Source of the DNA: Caballeronia sp. Lep1P3
Lineage (GTDB): Bacteria; Pseudomonadota; Gammaproteobacteria; Burkholderiales; Burkholderiaceae
DNA: 64,000 nucleotides
Assembly (NCBI RefSeq): GCF_022879595.1
Contig: NZ_CP084265.1
Span: 1,054,001-1,118,000 of the forward strand
Reading direction: 5' to 3'
A model generated the notes under the pieces. It was not told the origin of the DNA, ran no database searches, and saw nothing but the letters and a program-made list of their open reading frames with translations. This document shows positions 21,501 to 30,015 of this stretch, one piece after another (the first letter of the stretch is position 1; every line of letters begins with the position of its first letter). Made by a program: the position numbers and the translations under genes.

Positions 21501-22814
21501 ATGAACATCATCTGGACGCGCTCGATCGTGTCCCTGGCCTTGCTCGCCGCGATCAGCGCCGCGATCGGCGTCTTTGCGGGCGTGCGCGTGGCGCTCGGCT
21601 TCGCGGTCGCGATGCTCGTCGTGCAGACTTTCGTGAGCACGTATCACACGCAGCGCCTGTGGCGTCTTCTCGATGCCCCCGTCTACGGCGAAGTGCCGAG
21701 CGCGCTCGGCGTCTGGGGCGAAATCTACTATCGGCTGCACAAGCTCGCGAAGCGCTGGCACGCGCAGGTGCGGCAGGTCGAGCAGCAACATTCGCGTTTC
21801 ATTCAGGCGATCCAGGCATCGCCCAACGGTGTCGCGATGCTCGACGATCACGACCAGATCGAGTGGTGCAACGCCATCGCGGAGAAGCATTTCGGGCTCG
21901 ATGCGAAGCGCGACCTGCGTCAGCACATCACGCATCTCGTGCGTCAGCCGGACTTCATCCGCTATCTGAATTCGCACCATTACGACGAGATGCTCATCAT
22001 GCGCGGCATGGGCGCGAACCGGCAGCGCTCGCTCTCCGTGCAGGTGTTTCCGTATGGCGAGAACCGCAAGCTGATCCTCACGCAGGACATCACCGAACTC
22101 GAGCGCACGGATTCCATGCGCCGCGACTTCGTCGCGAACGTATCGCATGAACTGAAGACGCCGCTCACGGTGCTCTCGGGCTTTCTCGAAACGATGCGCG
22201 ATTTGCCGCTCGACGAAGCGGACCGTGCGCGCTATCTCGACATGATGAGCCAGCAGGCGACGCGCATGCAGAACATCGTGCGCGATCTGCTCGTGCTCGC
22301 GAACCTCGAAGGCGACATGCGTCCGCCCGGCGACGAACTGCTCGACGTGCGCGCGGTGCTGCGTCATCTGGAGGACGATGCGAACAGTCTGTCGGGCGGG
22401 CGTCATCGCATCCGTTTTCATAGCGACGATGCGCTGACGGTCGCGGGCGCGGAAACGGAACTGGTGAGCGCGCTCGGCAATCTGGTCACGAACGCGGTGC
22501 GCTATACGCCCGATGGCGGCACCATCGACGTGTCATGGCAGCGGGAGAAAGATCGCGCGGTATTCACGGTGAAGGACAGCGGCCTCGGCATTCCGGCCGA
22601 ACACATTCCGCGTCTGACCGAGCGGTTCTATCGCGTGGACCGCAGCCGTTCGCGCGATACGGGCGGCACGGGGCTCGGCCTCGCCATCGTCAAGCATGTG
22701 CTGCAACGGCACAACGCCGAACTCGACGTGAAGAGCGAAGTGGGGCGCGGAAGCACGTTCATCGTGCGCTTCGCGGCATCGCGCACGGCGCAGAGAAAAT
22801 CGGTCGCGGCTTAA
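21501..22814 (+). CDS. phoR: Phosphate regulon sensor kinase PhoR
   Basis: Membrane histidine kinase, 437 residues, that phosphorylates PhoB when phosphate is scarce. N-terminal hydrophobic segments occupy about residues 8-55 with almost no periplasmic loop, as in PhoR. A PAS domain follows (about 95-200), then the H-box VSHELKTPLTVL with His216. The ATPase domain has N (GNLVTNAVRY), G1 (DSGLGIP) and G2 (GGTGLGLAI) boxes. Its stop overlaps nothing; ppk1 converges 21 nt further on. Confidence 0.95.
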   Translation: MNIIWTRSIVSLALLAAISAAIGVFAGVRVALGFAVAMLVVQTFVSTYHTQRLWRLLDAPVYGEVPSALGVWGEIYYRLHKLAKRWHAQVRQVEQQHSRFIQAIQASPNGVAMLDDHDQIEWCNAIAEKHFGLDAKRDLRQHITHLVRQPDFIRYLNSHHYDEMLIMRGMGANRQRSLSVQVFPYGENRKLILTQDITELERTDSMRRDFVANVSHELKTPLTVLSGFLETMRDLPLDEADRARYLDMMSQQATRMQNIVRDLLVLANLEGDMRPPGDELLDVRAVLRHLEDDANSLSGGRHRIRFHSDDALTVAGAETELVSALGNLVTNAVRYTPDGGTIDVSWQREKDRAVFTVKDSGLGIPAEHIPRLTERFYRVDRSRSRDTGGTGLGLAIVKHVLQRHNAELDVKSEVGRGSTFIVRFAASRTAQRKSVAA

Positions 22815-22835
22815 AGGCCGACGTTCACGCGCGAA

Positions 22836-24899
22836 TCACGAACAGAACTTGGCGAGCAGGCCGAGTTGCGCGTTGCGGATCGACTTGCCCGAGCGGCGCT
22901 TGCGATAGTGCCCGTCGCTTTGCATGACCCATGCGGATTGATTGTCGCCGAGCGAAACCGAAAGCCCTTCGGCGATCACGCGGCGCTTGAGCCGCCGGTC
23001 GCGAATCGGGAACGCGACTTCCACGCGACGGAAGAAGTTGCGGTCCATCCAGTCGGCGCTCGACAGATAGACATCTTCCTTGCCGTTCGCATAGAAATAG
23101 AAGATGCGATGGTGTTCGAGAAAGCGCCCGACGATCGAGCGCACCGTGATGTTCTCCGAGAGATCCTCGACGCCGGGCTTGAGCGAGCACACGCCGCGCA
23201 CGATCAGGTCGATCTTCACGCCCGCATGCGATGCCTCGTAGAGCGCGGCGATCACCGTCGGTTCGAGCAGCGCGTTCATCTTCGCGACGATGCGCGCGCG
23301 CCGTCCCGCACGCGCATGTTCGGCTTCGGCGCGAATGGCTTCGATGAGCTTCGCATGCAGCGTGAACGGCGACTGCCATAGCTGATGCAGCGCGATCTCA
23401 CCGCCGATGCCCGTCAACTGCTGAAACACGTGATGCACGTCTTCGCACATCTGCTGATCGGCGGTCATCAGCCCGAAGTCGGTGTAAAGACGCGCCGTGC
23501 GCGGATGATAGTTGCCGGTGCCGAGATGCGCATAACGCTTGAGCACGGTCTTGCCGCCTTGCGACACGCGCCGCACGATGAGCATCATCTTCGCGTGGCA
23601 CTTGTGGCCGACGACGCCATACACGACATGCGCGCCGACTGCTTCGAGCTGCGACGCCCAGTTGATGTTCGTCTCTTCGTCGAAGCGCGCGAGCAGTTCC
23701 ACGACGACGGTCACTTCCTTGCCGTTGCGCGCGGCCTGCATGAGCGCGTCCATCAATGGCGAATCGGTGCCCGTGCGATAGATGGTCTGCTTGATCGCGA
23801 CCACTTGCGGATCCTTGGCTGCCTGCAACAGCAGTTCCAGCACGGGCTGAAAGCTCTCGTAGGGATGATGCAGCAGGATGTCGCCTTGATCGATGGCATC
23901 GAAAAGGCTCGTGGTGTTCGCGATGCTCTTGGGCACCGACGGAATGTGCGGCACGAACTTGAGGTCCGGCCGGTCCACCATTTCCGGTAACTGCATGAGT
24001 CGCACGAGATTCACCGCGCCGTTCACGCGATAACAGTCGCGCTCGTTCAACTGGCTTTCGTCGAGCAGGCGGCGAATCAGATGCGGCGGCGTTTCCGCGG
24101 AGACTTCGAGCCGCACCGCATTGCCGAGATGCCGCGCCGGCAATTCGCCCTGAAGCGCGACGCGCAGGTTCGTGATTTCGTCTTCGTCGACGAAAAGCTC
24201 GCTATTGCGCGTGATGCGAAACTGATTGCAATTGCGCACGACGAGGTTCGGAAACAGTTCGCTCACGAAGTGCTGCATGAACGAACTCAGCAGAACGAAG
24301 CCATGCGGATACCCCGACAGCGCCTCGGGCATGCGCACGAGCCGCGGCAGCGCGCGCGGCGCCTGCACGATGCCCATCATCGCCTGACGGCCGAACGCGT
24401 CCGTGCCTTCCAGTTCGACGACGAAGTTCAGGCTCTTGTTGAGCACGCGCGGAAACGGATGCGCGGGATCGAGACCGATCGGCGTCAGCACCGGCAGCAC
24501 TTCGTTGCGGAAATATTCGCGCGCCCACGCTGTCTGCTGCTGGCTCCAGCTTTCGGCGCCATGAAAATAAATGCCTTCCATCTCGAGCGCGGGCAGCACG
24601 ATGTCGTGCAGCATCGCGTATTGTTGATGCACGAGGCGTTGCGCGCGTTCGGAAACGAGATCGTAGACGTGTTGCAGCGACATGCCGTCTGGCGAGACCG
24701 AACCGGGGTTGTCGCGCATCTGCTCCTGAAGGCCCGCCATGCGGACTTCGAAGAATTCGTCGAGATTGCTGCTGGTGATGCAGATGAACCGCAGGCGCTC
24801 GAGCAAGGGCACCGAAGTGTCGGCGGCTTGCGCCAGTACCCGCTCGTTGAAACCCAGAATGCCCAGTTCACGGTTGAAGAGCGGATAACGTATGGACAT
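22836..24899 (-). CDS. ppk: Polyphosphate kinase 1
   Basis: Polymerises the ATP gamma-phosphate into inorganic polyphosphate. The ATG at 24899 (MSIRYPLFNRELG) matches family N-termini, giving 687 residues; the longer frame runs into the Pho-box array. Four-domain PPK1 architecture: N domain, head, then C1 and C2 phospholipase-D-like domains carrying the autophosphorylated and acid/base His residues (the YAHLGTGNYHP segment and EHHRIFYF). Convergent with phoR and divergent from ppx. Confidence 0.95.
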   Translation of the reverse strand: MSIRYPLFNRELGILGFNERVLAQAADTSVPLLERLRFICITSSNLDEFFEVRMAGLQEQMRDNPGSVSPDGMSLQHVYDLVSERAQRLVHQQYAMLHDIVLPALEMEGIYFHGAESWSQQQTAWAREYFRNEVLPVLTPIGLDPAHPFPRVLNKSLNFVVELEGTDAFGRQAMMGIVQAPRALPRLVRMPEALSGYPHGFVLLSSFMQHFVSELFPNLVVRNCNQFRITRNSELFVDEDEITNLRVALQGELPARHLGNAVRLEVSAETPPHLIRRLLDESQLNERDCYRVNGAVNLVRLMQLPEMVDRPDLKFVPHIPSVPKSIANTTSLFDAIDQGDILLHHPYESFQPVLELLLQAAKDPQVVAIKQTIYRTGTDSPLMDALMQAARNGKEVTVVVELLARFDEETNINWASQLEAVGAHVVYGVVGHKCHAKMMLIVRRVSQGGKTVLKRYAHLGTGNYHPRTARLYTDFGLMTADQQMCEDVHHVFQQLTGIGGEIALHQLWQSPFTLHAKLIEAIRAEAEHARAGRRARIVAKMNALLEPTVIAALYEASHAGVKIDLIVRGVCSLKPGVEDLSENITVRSIVGRFLEHHRIFYFYANGKEDVYLSSADWMDRNFFRRVEVAFPIRDRRLKRRVIAEGLSVSLGDNQSAWVMQSDGHYRKRRSGKSIRNAQLGLLAKFCS

Positions 24900-24946
24900 C
24901 GGCTGGGAGTAGGGCGTCTCGATTGGAAGGGCAGAAGAACGTTCGG

Positions 24947-24980
24947 ATAATCTCACAGTAAGATGTCTTTATTGTGACAG
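24947..24980 (-). promoter_or_regulatory. Pho-box array in the ppk1 promoter
   Basis: Read on the minus strand, three contiguous 11-mers occupy 24980-24970 (CTGTCACAATA), 24969-24959 (AAGACATCTTA) and 24958-24948 (CTGTGAGATTA), each of the CTGTCA-A/T-rich pattern. The first 18 bp match the Pho consensus at about 13 of 18 positions, and GATTAT at 24952-24947 falls 10 nt after it as a possible -10. This sits 48 nt before the ppk1 ATG. Confidence 0.7.
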
Positions 24981-25174
24981 AACGGTTGTCACAAATTCTA
25001 CTCACATTGCGGATAGCGTCGCTAGCGAGCCGCGCGTTCCGAATCCGCGGTCCCGCTGAGCTTGCCGAAATCCGCTCTTCGCGCCGGCTTGCAATAGAAT
25101 TCGTGCGCTGCGGCAGCACGGCCAGCACACGCGATGCCGCCGCGCCTTTCTCACTCGACGAATCCGGATATCCG

Positions 25175-26686
25175 ATGGTCACACATCCTCATCTTCTAGC
25201 CGCCGTCGACCTCGGATCGAACAGTTTCCGGCTGATCGTCGGGCGCGTCGAGGAAACGCCTGCGGGCAGCCAGATCTATCAGGTCGATGCGTTGCGCGAG
25301 CCGGTCCGTCTCGCGGCGGGCCTCTCCAGGGACAAGATGCTCGACCGCGCCTCGCAGTTGCGCGGCTGGGACGCGCTCAGGCGCTTCGGCGAGCGCCTGC
25401 GCGACTTTCATCCGGATCAGGTGCGCGCGGTCGCGACCAATACGCTGCGCGTCGCGAAAAACGCGCACGACTTTCTCGTCGAGGCGGAAGCCGCGCTCGG
25501 CTTTCCGATCGAAGTGATCGCGGGCAGGGAAGAAGCGCGCCTCATCTACGCGGGCGCGGCGCATTCGGTGCCGGCCATCGCGGGTAAGCGGCTCGTCGTG
25601 GATATCGGCGGAGGCTCGACCGAGTTCATCATCGGCTCGCATTACACGCCGATCCACATGGAAAGCCTCTATATCGGCTGTGTGAGTCACAGCCGCCAGT
25701 TTTTCGCGGCGGGCAACGTCGACGAATACACGATGCGTCAGGCCGAGCTCGCCGCCAAGCGCGAAATCCAGATCATCTCGCGCGAATACAAGCAGACCGG
25801 CTGGGATCAGGCGATCGGCTCGTCGGGCACGGCGCGCGCGCTCGCCGAACTGGTGGAGGCGAACGGCTTCAACGATCCGCAATACACGCACGGCATTTCG
25901 CGCGGCGGCCTGGAGCGCCTGAAGCGCGCGCTCATCAAGGCGGAAAACGTGAACCGGCTGAAGCTCGTCGCGCTCAAGCCGGACCGCATTCCGGTGCTTC
26001 CCGGCGGGCTGTCGATCATGCTGGGCGTGTTCGAGGAACTGGGCATCGATTACGTCGATACCACCGACGGCGCGCTGCGTCTCGGCGTGCTCTACGACCT
26101 GCTCGGCCGCTCGCAGCATCAGGACATGCGGACCGTGACGGTGGAAGGCTTCAAGCGCCGTTATGGCGTCGATGCCGCGCAGGCCGGGCGCATCGGCGAT
26201 CTCGCTATCAGCTTCTACGATCAGCTCGGCGAGCCCGATGCCGAGCGCCGCGCGGAGAACCGCATGTTCCTCGCGTGGGCGGCGTCGCTGCACGAGATCG
26301 GGCTGTCCATCGCGCATAGCGCCTATCACAAGCATTCGGCGTATATCGCGAGCAACGCGGACATGCCCGGCTTTTCACGCACCGATCAGGCGCGGCTCGC
26401 GGCGCTCGTGCTCGGTCACGCGGGCAAGCTCGGCAAGCTCGCGCAGGCGCGCGACGTCGACTGGACGCTGCTTTTCTGCCTGCGGCTCGCGGCGCTCTTG
26501 TCGCGGCGGCGCACGGATGTCGGGTTGCCGGGCATCGAAGTAAGGGCTGCGGCAGGCGGCTTCGAGGTGCGCCTGCCGAGCGACTGGGTGACGAACAACC
26601 CGCTCACCGACTACAGCCTCGTGCAGGAAGCGATGGAGTGGGAGAAGATCGGGCGGCCGTATCGCGTGATTTATACCGGCGATTGA
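25175..26686 (+). CDS. ppx: Exopolyphosphatase (Ppx/GppA family)
   Basis: Degrades polyphosphate from the ends; the family also hydrolyses pppGpp. ATG 25175 (MVTHPHLLAAVDLGSNSFRL) gives 503 residues. The N-terminal actin/hsp70-like ATPase fold shows the phosphate-1 loop AAVDLGSNSFRLIVG and phosphate-2 loop VVDIGGGSTEF. A C-terminal HD-like helical domain follows (about 320-503). Divergent from ppk1 across 275 bp. Whether it favours polyphosphate or pppGpp cannot be told from sequence. Confidence 0.93.
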   Translation: MVTHPHLLAAVDLGSNSFRLIVGRVEETPAGSQIYQVDALREPVRLAAGLSRDKMLDRASQLRGWDALRRFGERLRDFHPDQVRAVATNTLRVAKNAHDFLVEAEAALGFPIEVIAGREEARLIYAGAAHSVPAIAGKRLVVDIGGGSTEFIIGSHYTPIHMESLYIGCVSHSRQFFAAGNVDEYTMRQAELAAKREIQIISREYKQTGWDQAIGSSGTARALAELVEANGFNDPQYTHGISRGGLERLKRALIKAENVNRLKLVALKPDRIPVLPGGLSIMLGVFEELGIDYVDTTDGALRLGVLYDLLGRSQHQDMRTVTVEGFKRRYGVDAAQAGRIGDLAISFYDQLGEPDAERRAENRMFLAWAASLHEIGLSIAHSAYHKHSAYIASNADMPGFSRTDQARLAALVLGHAGKLGKLAQARDVDWTLLFCLRLAALLSRRRTDVGLPGIEVRAAAGGFEVRLPSDWVTNNPLTDYSLVQEAMEWEKIGRPYRVIYTGD

Positions 26687-26716
26687 ACGGCCGCCTTCCG
26701 AATCCTGGCGTGCGGA

Positions 26717-27550
26717 TCAGCGCCCGCGAACGAGCGCCCCGTCGCCGATGAAGTGCCGCGCATAACGCGCGTTGATCTCCGACAGCCGAAAGAGCGTGAG
26801 GAAGTCCGCCGTGTTGAAGTCGGGGTCCCACGCGGGCGCGCCGCAGATTCTCGCGCCGAGGCGCAGATAGCCTTTGACGAGCGGCGGCGGGCTCACGTCG
26901 GCGCCCGTGCGCAATTCCTCGACCGGCAGCGGCGTATGCGCGAACGCGCGATATTCGGGCGCGGTGAGCGCGTCGGCGGAAAGCGACGCATACAGGTTCG
27001 CGGCGTAGTGGCCGCCATCGCCCATGCCGACGCTCGCGCAGCCGAGCATCGTCTCGTAGCCGTTGTGCATCATGTACGCCGCGAGCCCGCCCCACAGCGA
27101 CATGATGACCGCGCCGCTGCGGTAATCCGGATGCACGCAGGAGCGTCCCACTTCCACGAGCTTTGGCCGCAGATGCGTGAGGCGCGAGACATCGAACTCG
27201 CTTTCCGCGTACAGCCGGCCGATGCGCGCGGCCTCGTGCGGCGGCAACACGCGATACGTGCCGACGACCTTAAGCGTATCGAGATCACGCACGAGCAGGT
27301 GATCGCAATAGGCATCGAAAGCGTCGACGTCGAGGCCGGCGGGACCGGACAGACGCGCGCCCATTTCGTCGGCGAACACGCGGTAGCGCAGGCGCTGGGC
27401 TTCGCGCAAGGCATCGTCGGAGCGCGCCCACGCGACTTGCAGGCGATGCTGCCCGGTGACGGTTTCGGCGGGACGCGGGAGATGGCGGCGCGCATCGAGC
27501 GAAAGCGACGATGCTCCGAATTGCAGGGCGGGCGTCGGCAGATCTTGCAT
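26717..27550 (-). CDS. olsB: L-ornithine N-alpha-acyltransferase (OlsB-like)
   Basis: A 277-residue GNAT-fold acyltransferase. OlsB transfers a 3-hydroxyacyl chain to ornithine, the first step of ornithine-lipid synthesis, a phosphorus-free membrane lipid often made under phosphate limitation. Family features: RLRYRVFADEMGA near residue 60, VVGTYRVL, EVGRSCVHPDYR (acyl-donor binding), and the C-terminal KGYLRLGARICGAPAWD. GAGGA lies before the ATG at 27550. The longer frame into sixA is a shadow. No convincing Pho box upstream. The acylation partner OlsA is not in the window. Confidence 0.8.
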   Translation of the reverse strand: MQDLPTPALQFGASSLSLDARRHLPRPAETVTGQHRLQVAWARSDDALREAQRLRYRVFADEMGARLSGPAGLDVDAFDAYCDHLLVRDLDTLKVVGTYRVLPPHEAARIGRLYAESEFDVSRLTHLRPKLVEVGRSCVHPDYRSGAVIMSLWGGLAAYMMHNGYETMLGCASVGMGDGGHYAANLYASLSADALTAPEYRAFAHTPLPVEELRTGADVSPPPLVKGYLRLGARICGAPAWDPDFNTADFLTLFRLSEINARYARHFIGDGALVRGR

Positions 27551-27675
27551 GGGCGTTCCTCGGCAGGACGGTAAGCTTTTGTCCTCGCCAATGTAAGGAA
27601 GCCGGGTGACGCTCCGGTGGCGCGCGGCAGTGACGTTTCGATGAAACGACACACGCCTCGCCGGTGCCGCTCGCG

Positions 27676-28134
27676 CTAGAGCAGGTCTGGATTCATCACC
27701 GCGCGCACGACCGTCTGCCCGTCGCCAGCGCGCGTGCGGCCCTGGAACCACCAGATGCCGCTCTTCTTGATCGCCCATTCCATTTCTTCGCCCGTCAGAA
27801 GCAACGCCGCCACGCAGCCGAGCGTCGGCTGATGCCCGACGATCACGACCGTCTGCCCGATGCCCTCGGGCCAGCCGGCCGCATCGAGCACGTCGGCTGC
27901 GCTTCTGCCGGGCGCGAGTTCGTCGACCACGCGATAGCGGTCGCCGAAGGCTTCGGCCGTCTGAATCGTGCGCGTGGCGGGGCTTGCGAGAAAGAGCGCG
28001 TCGTCGTCGAGACGCGCTCTCAGCCACTTGGCGATGCCTTGCGCCTGTTTGCGTCCGCGCGACGTGAGTTGCCGCGCGAGATCGCTCGATGCCTGGTCTT
28101 CCGCTTCGGCGTGTCGCCAGAGAATGAGGTTCAT
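27676..28134 (-). CDS. sixA: Phosphohistidine phosphatase SixA
   Basis: A 152-residue member of the histidine phosphatase superfamily that dephosphorylates phosphohistidine proteins. ATG 28134 puts the RHG-type motif at the N-terminus (LILWRHAEAED, His8); the longer upstream frame crosses the tRNA-Pro gene. The second catalytic His is in VIVGHQPTLG. Length matches E. coli SixA (161). It lies 125 nt upstream of olsB on the same strand. Confidence 0.88.
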   Translation of the reverse strand: MNLILWRHAEAEDQASSDLARQLTSRGRKQAQGIAKWLRARLDDDALFLASPATRTIQTAEAFGDRYRVVDELAPGRSAADVLDAAGWPEGIGQTVVIVGHQPTLGCVAALLLTGEEMEWAIKKSGIWWFQGRTRAGDGQTVVRAVMNPDLL

Positions 28135-28229
28135 CGATCGTCTCCTGTTTGGCTTTTGCTGTAGAACGTTGCGTGCCAGCGCGCCTCGTTTGCGGTTATG
28201 CGTCATCGACGTTACAATACGCGGCTTGT

Positions 28230-28306
28230 CGGAGCGTAGCGCAGCCTGGTAGCGCATCTGATTTGGGATCAGAGGGTCGAAGGTTCGAATCCTTTCGCTC
28301 CGACCA
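28230..28306 (+). tRNA. tRNA-Pro (UGG)
   Basis: A 77-nt cloverleaf: acceptor stem CGGAGCG (28230-28236) pairs with CGCTCCG (28296-28302), the anticodon loop is TTTGGGA giving anticodon TGG, the T loop is TTCGAAT, and the 3' CCA is encoded (28304-28306). Confidence 0.97.
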
Positions 28307-28314
28307 CGATACAA

Positions 28315-28355
28315 CGAAGGGGTTACAAGTTTCGGCTTGTAACCCCTTCGTCTTT
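28315..28355 (+). terminator. Terminator after tRNA-Pro
   Basis: A perfect 15-bp inverted repeat (28315-28329 with 28336-28350) with a 6-nt loop, followed by TCTTTT. Starts 9 nt after the tRNA CCA. Confidence 0.88.
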
Positions 28356-28379
28356 TCCGACGCCCGTTCAGGAAACTTC

Positions 28380-28559
28380 ATGCCGCGTATCGCTTCTCTT
28401 GCCGTCTGCATGGCCGCTTTCGCCGCCTCCTGCCTGCTATCGGCGTGTGCCGATTCCTCGACGCACAAGCATCCCCCGCAAGACCCGCCCGACTACAAGG
28501 GCGTACCGACCGACACGCGCCCGCCGTCGATGCTGATCGCACCGACGCAGTCCGAGTAA
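28380..28559 (+). CDS. Small lipoprotein, unknown function
   Basis: A 59-residue ORF starting ATG 28380 with AGGAAA just upstream. Residues 1-22 form a signal peptide with lipobox LSAC, and the remaining 37 residues are Pro-rich and hydrophilic (HKHPPQDPPDYKG), probably disordered at the outer membrane. It starts 24 nt after the tRNA-Pro terminator, so expression needs read-through or a promoter inside the tRNA region. A longer frame through the tRNA gene is an artefact. Confidence 0.65.
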   Translation: MPRIASLAVCMAAFAASCLLSACADSSTHKHPPQDPPDYKGVPTDTRPPSMLIAPTQSE

Positions 28560-28695
28560 ATCCCCGACGCTACAGCCATTGGAGAAATCCCGCAGATCGG
28601 TCGAATCTACGTGGACGAATCACTCTATCAATCGATTGGGCGAAATTTTTGCCTGCCGGGTATCATCTGACGACTCGTCGCCAACCGGTTTCGCC

Positions 28696-28869
28696 ATGAA
28701 TCTGCTGTGGGTTTTCGCTGCCGTCGCACCTTTCGCGCTAACTTCGCTTTTCGCGTTTGCCGCGCGTATCGATCCCCATTCGGGACGCTGGCGGCCGCCG
28801 GCGCGCAAGCCGCGCAAGAGCGCGACGTCTCGCGCGCCAACGCACGCGGTCACTGCTTGCAGCGAATGA
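28696..28869 (+). CDS. Possible small membrane protein (57 residues)
   Basis: ATG 28696 opens a 57-codon frame with one strong hydrophobic segment (about residues 3-22, LLWVFAAVAPFALTSLFAF), then a Pro/Arg/Lys-rich cytoplasmic-type tail. The last 20 bases overlap the 3' end of the convergent lipoprotein gene. There is no clear Shine-Dalgarno sequence and I recognise no family. It may be a chance frame. Confidence 0.35.
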   Translation: MNLLWVFAAVAPFALTSLFAFAARIDPHSGRWRPPARKPRKSATSRAPTHAVTACSE

Positions 28870-29158
28870 CCATCGAACGGTTCTTGATGTTTGCGCCGAA
28901 GATGCCGGCGATCGAACCGCCCGCGGTCGCGCCGTTATCGGCGTCCTTCGACACCACGTCGTAGCCATAAGCGCCGCACATCTCGCCCGCCTGCTTGTAG
29001 CACGCAGCCCAGCTCGTGCTTGCGTCGCCGCCGCTGCAATTGATCGCGAATCCGGTTTCGCCGGAGGGCAGGTAGGTCATTGTCGCCGTGTGCGCGCAGC
29101 CGCCCAGCGCGCTCGCCGCGAGTGCTGCGGCGAGATATGTCTTTCTACTCGAAATCAT
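28850..29158 (-). CDS. Lipoprotein with glycine-rich tail, unknown function
   Basis: A 102-residue predicted lipoprotein. ATG 29158 gives a signal ending in lipobox LGGC (about residue 21); the longer frame to 29191 only overlaps the neighbouring gene. The mature part has Cys residues (INCSGG, AACYKQAGEMCGAYGY, VIRCKQ) compatible with disulfides, and a Gly-rich stretch (NGATAGGSIAGIFGANI). It is 29 nt downstream of the LytM-like gene on the same strand. Confidence 0.75.
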   Translation of the reverse strand: MISSRKTYLAAALAASALGGCAHTATMTYLPSGETGFAINCSGGDASTSWAACYKQAGEMCGAYGYDVVSKDADNGATAGGSIAGIFGANIKNRSMVIRCKQ

Positions 29159-29187
29159 TCGTCTTCCTCGTAACGGCCGCGCCGATA

Positions 29188-29874
29188 TCAACGCGGCGGC
29201 AAGTAGCGCGCCGGGTCCGCCGAGCGGCCCATGTAGCGCACTTCGAAATGCAGCATCGTGCGATCGCTGTCCGTATCGCCCATTTCGGCGATCTGCTGTC
29301 CCTGCTGCACCGTCTGACCTTCCTTGACGAGCAGCGTCCGGTTATGCGCGTAGGCAGTGAGGTAGTCGTCGTTATGCTTGACGATCAGCATGTTGCCGTA
29401 GCCGCGCAAGCCGTTGCCCGCATAGACGACGTTGCCCGCCGCCGCCGCGACGACCGGCGTGCCCGCCGAATTCCCGATGTCGATGCCCTTCGAACTCTTG
29501 CCGTCGAAGCCGCGAATCACCGTGCCTTGCGCGGGCCATATCAGCGAGACGCGCGGGGCCGCGCTCTCTTGCGCGGGCGGCTGCGCGGCGGTTTCGCTCT
29601 TCGCGGGCGCGGAAGGGCTCGCCAACGCCTTGCCTGCGGGCGGCTCGACGCGCAGCACCTGCCCGACCTCGATGGCGTCCGGATTCGTGAGCGCGTTCCA
29701 GCGCGTGATGTTGCGCACCGACGTGTGATTGTCGCGCGCGACCTTGGACAAGGTGTCGCCGCGCTGCACCCGATAGTATCCCGGCGCAACCGGAGCCGAA
29801 CCGCATGCGGCGAGCGCCGCAACGAGCGGCACAACGAACGATAGGCAGACGAACTGCCGAATTCTTGTTTGCAA
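29188..29874 (-). CDS. LysM-LytM lipoprotein, probable amidase activator (NlpD/ActS type)
   Basis: A 228-residue lipoprotein (lipobox LAAC near residue 24) with a LysM peptidoglycan-binding domain (YYRVQRGDTLSKVARDNH, about 33-78) and a C-terminal M23/LytM domain. Of the four M23 metal/catalytic positions, the first His is Ser (SKGID) and the first His of the HxH motif is Met (MLHFEVR). That pattern marks non-enzymatic LytM factors such as NlpD, EnvC and ActS, which switch on cell-wall amidases during division. Role as activator is inferred. Confidence 0.83.
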   Translation of the reverse strand: MQTRIRQFVCLSFVVPLVAALAACGSAPVAPGYYRVQRGDTLSKVARDNHTSVRNITRWNALTNPDAIEVGQVLRVEPPAGKALASPSAPAKSETAAQPPAQESAAPRVSLIWPAQGTVIRGFDGKSSKGIDIGNSAGTPVVAAAAGNVVYAGNGLRGYGNMLIVKHNDDYLTAYAHNRTLLVKEGQTVQQGQQIAEMGDTDSDRTMLHFEVRYMGRSADPARYLPPR

Positions 29875-30015
29875 ACCTGACCTCGCAAGGCGCCGTCGCG
29901 CCTGATGCCGCGCGACGGATCGAAAGGGCAGGATTTTACCGTCTCGGAATTACGCGGACAGAAACGCGCTTCGTGGGCGCCGAACGCATCGGGCGCAGCT
30001 TGGACCGCACGGCGC

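Noticed and set aside
27551..27675. Possible Pho box before olsB
   Set aside because: TTTCA/GTCAC fragments occur on the minus strand but not with 11-bp spacing, so no box is called.
28149..28379. ORF reading through tRNA-Pro with a peptide like SVAQPGSASDLGSEGRRFESF
   Set aside because: This is the well-known artefact from translating tRNA genes; only the part from ATG 28380 looks like a real lipoprotein.
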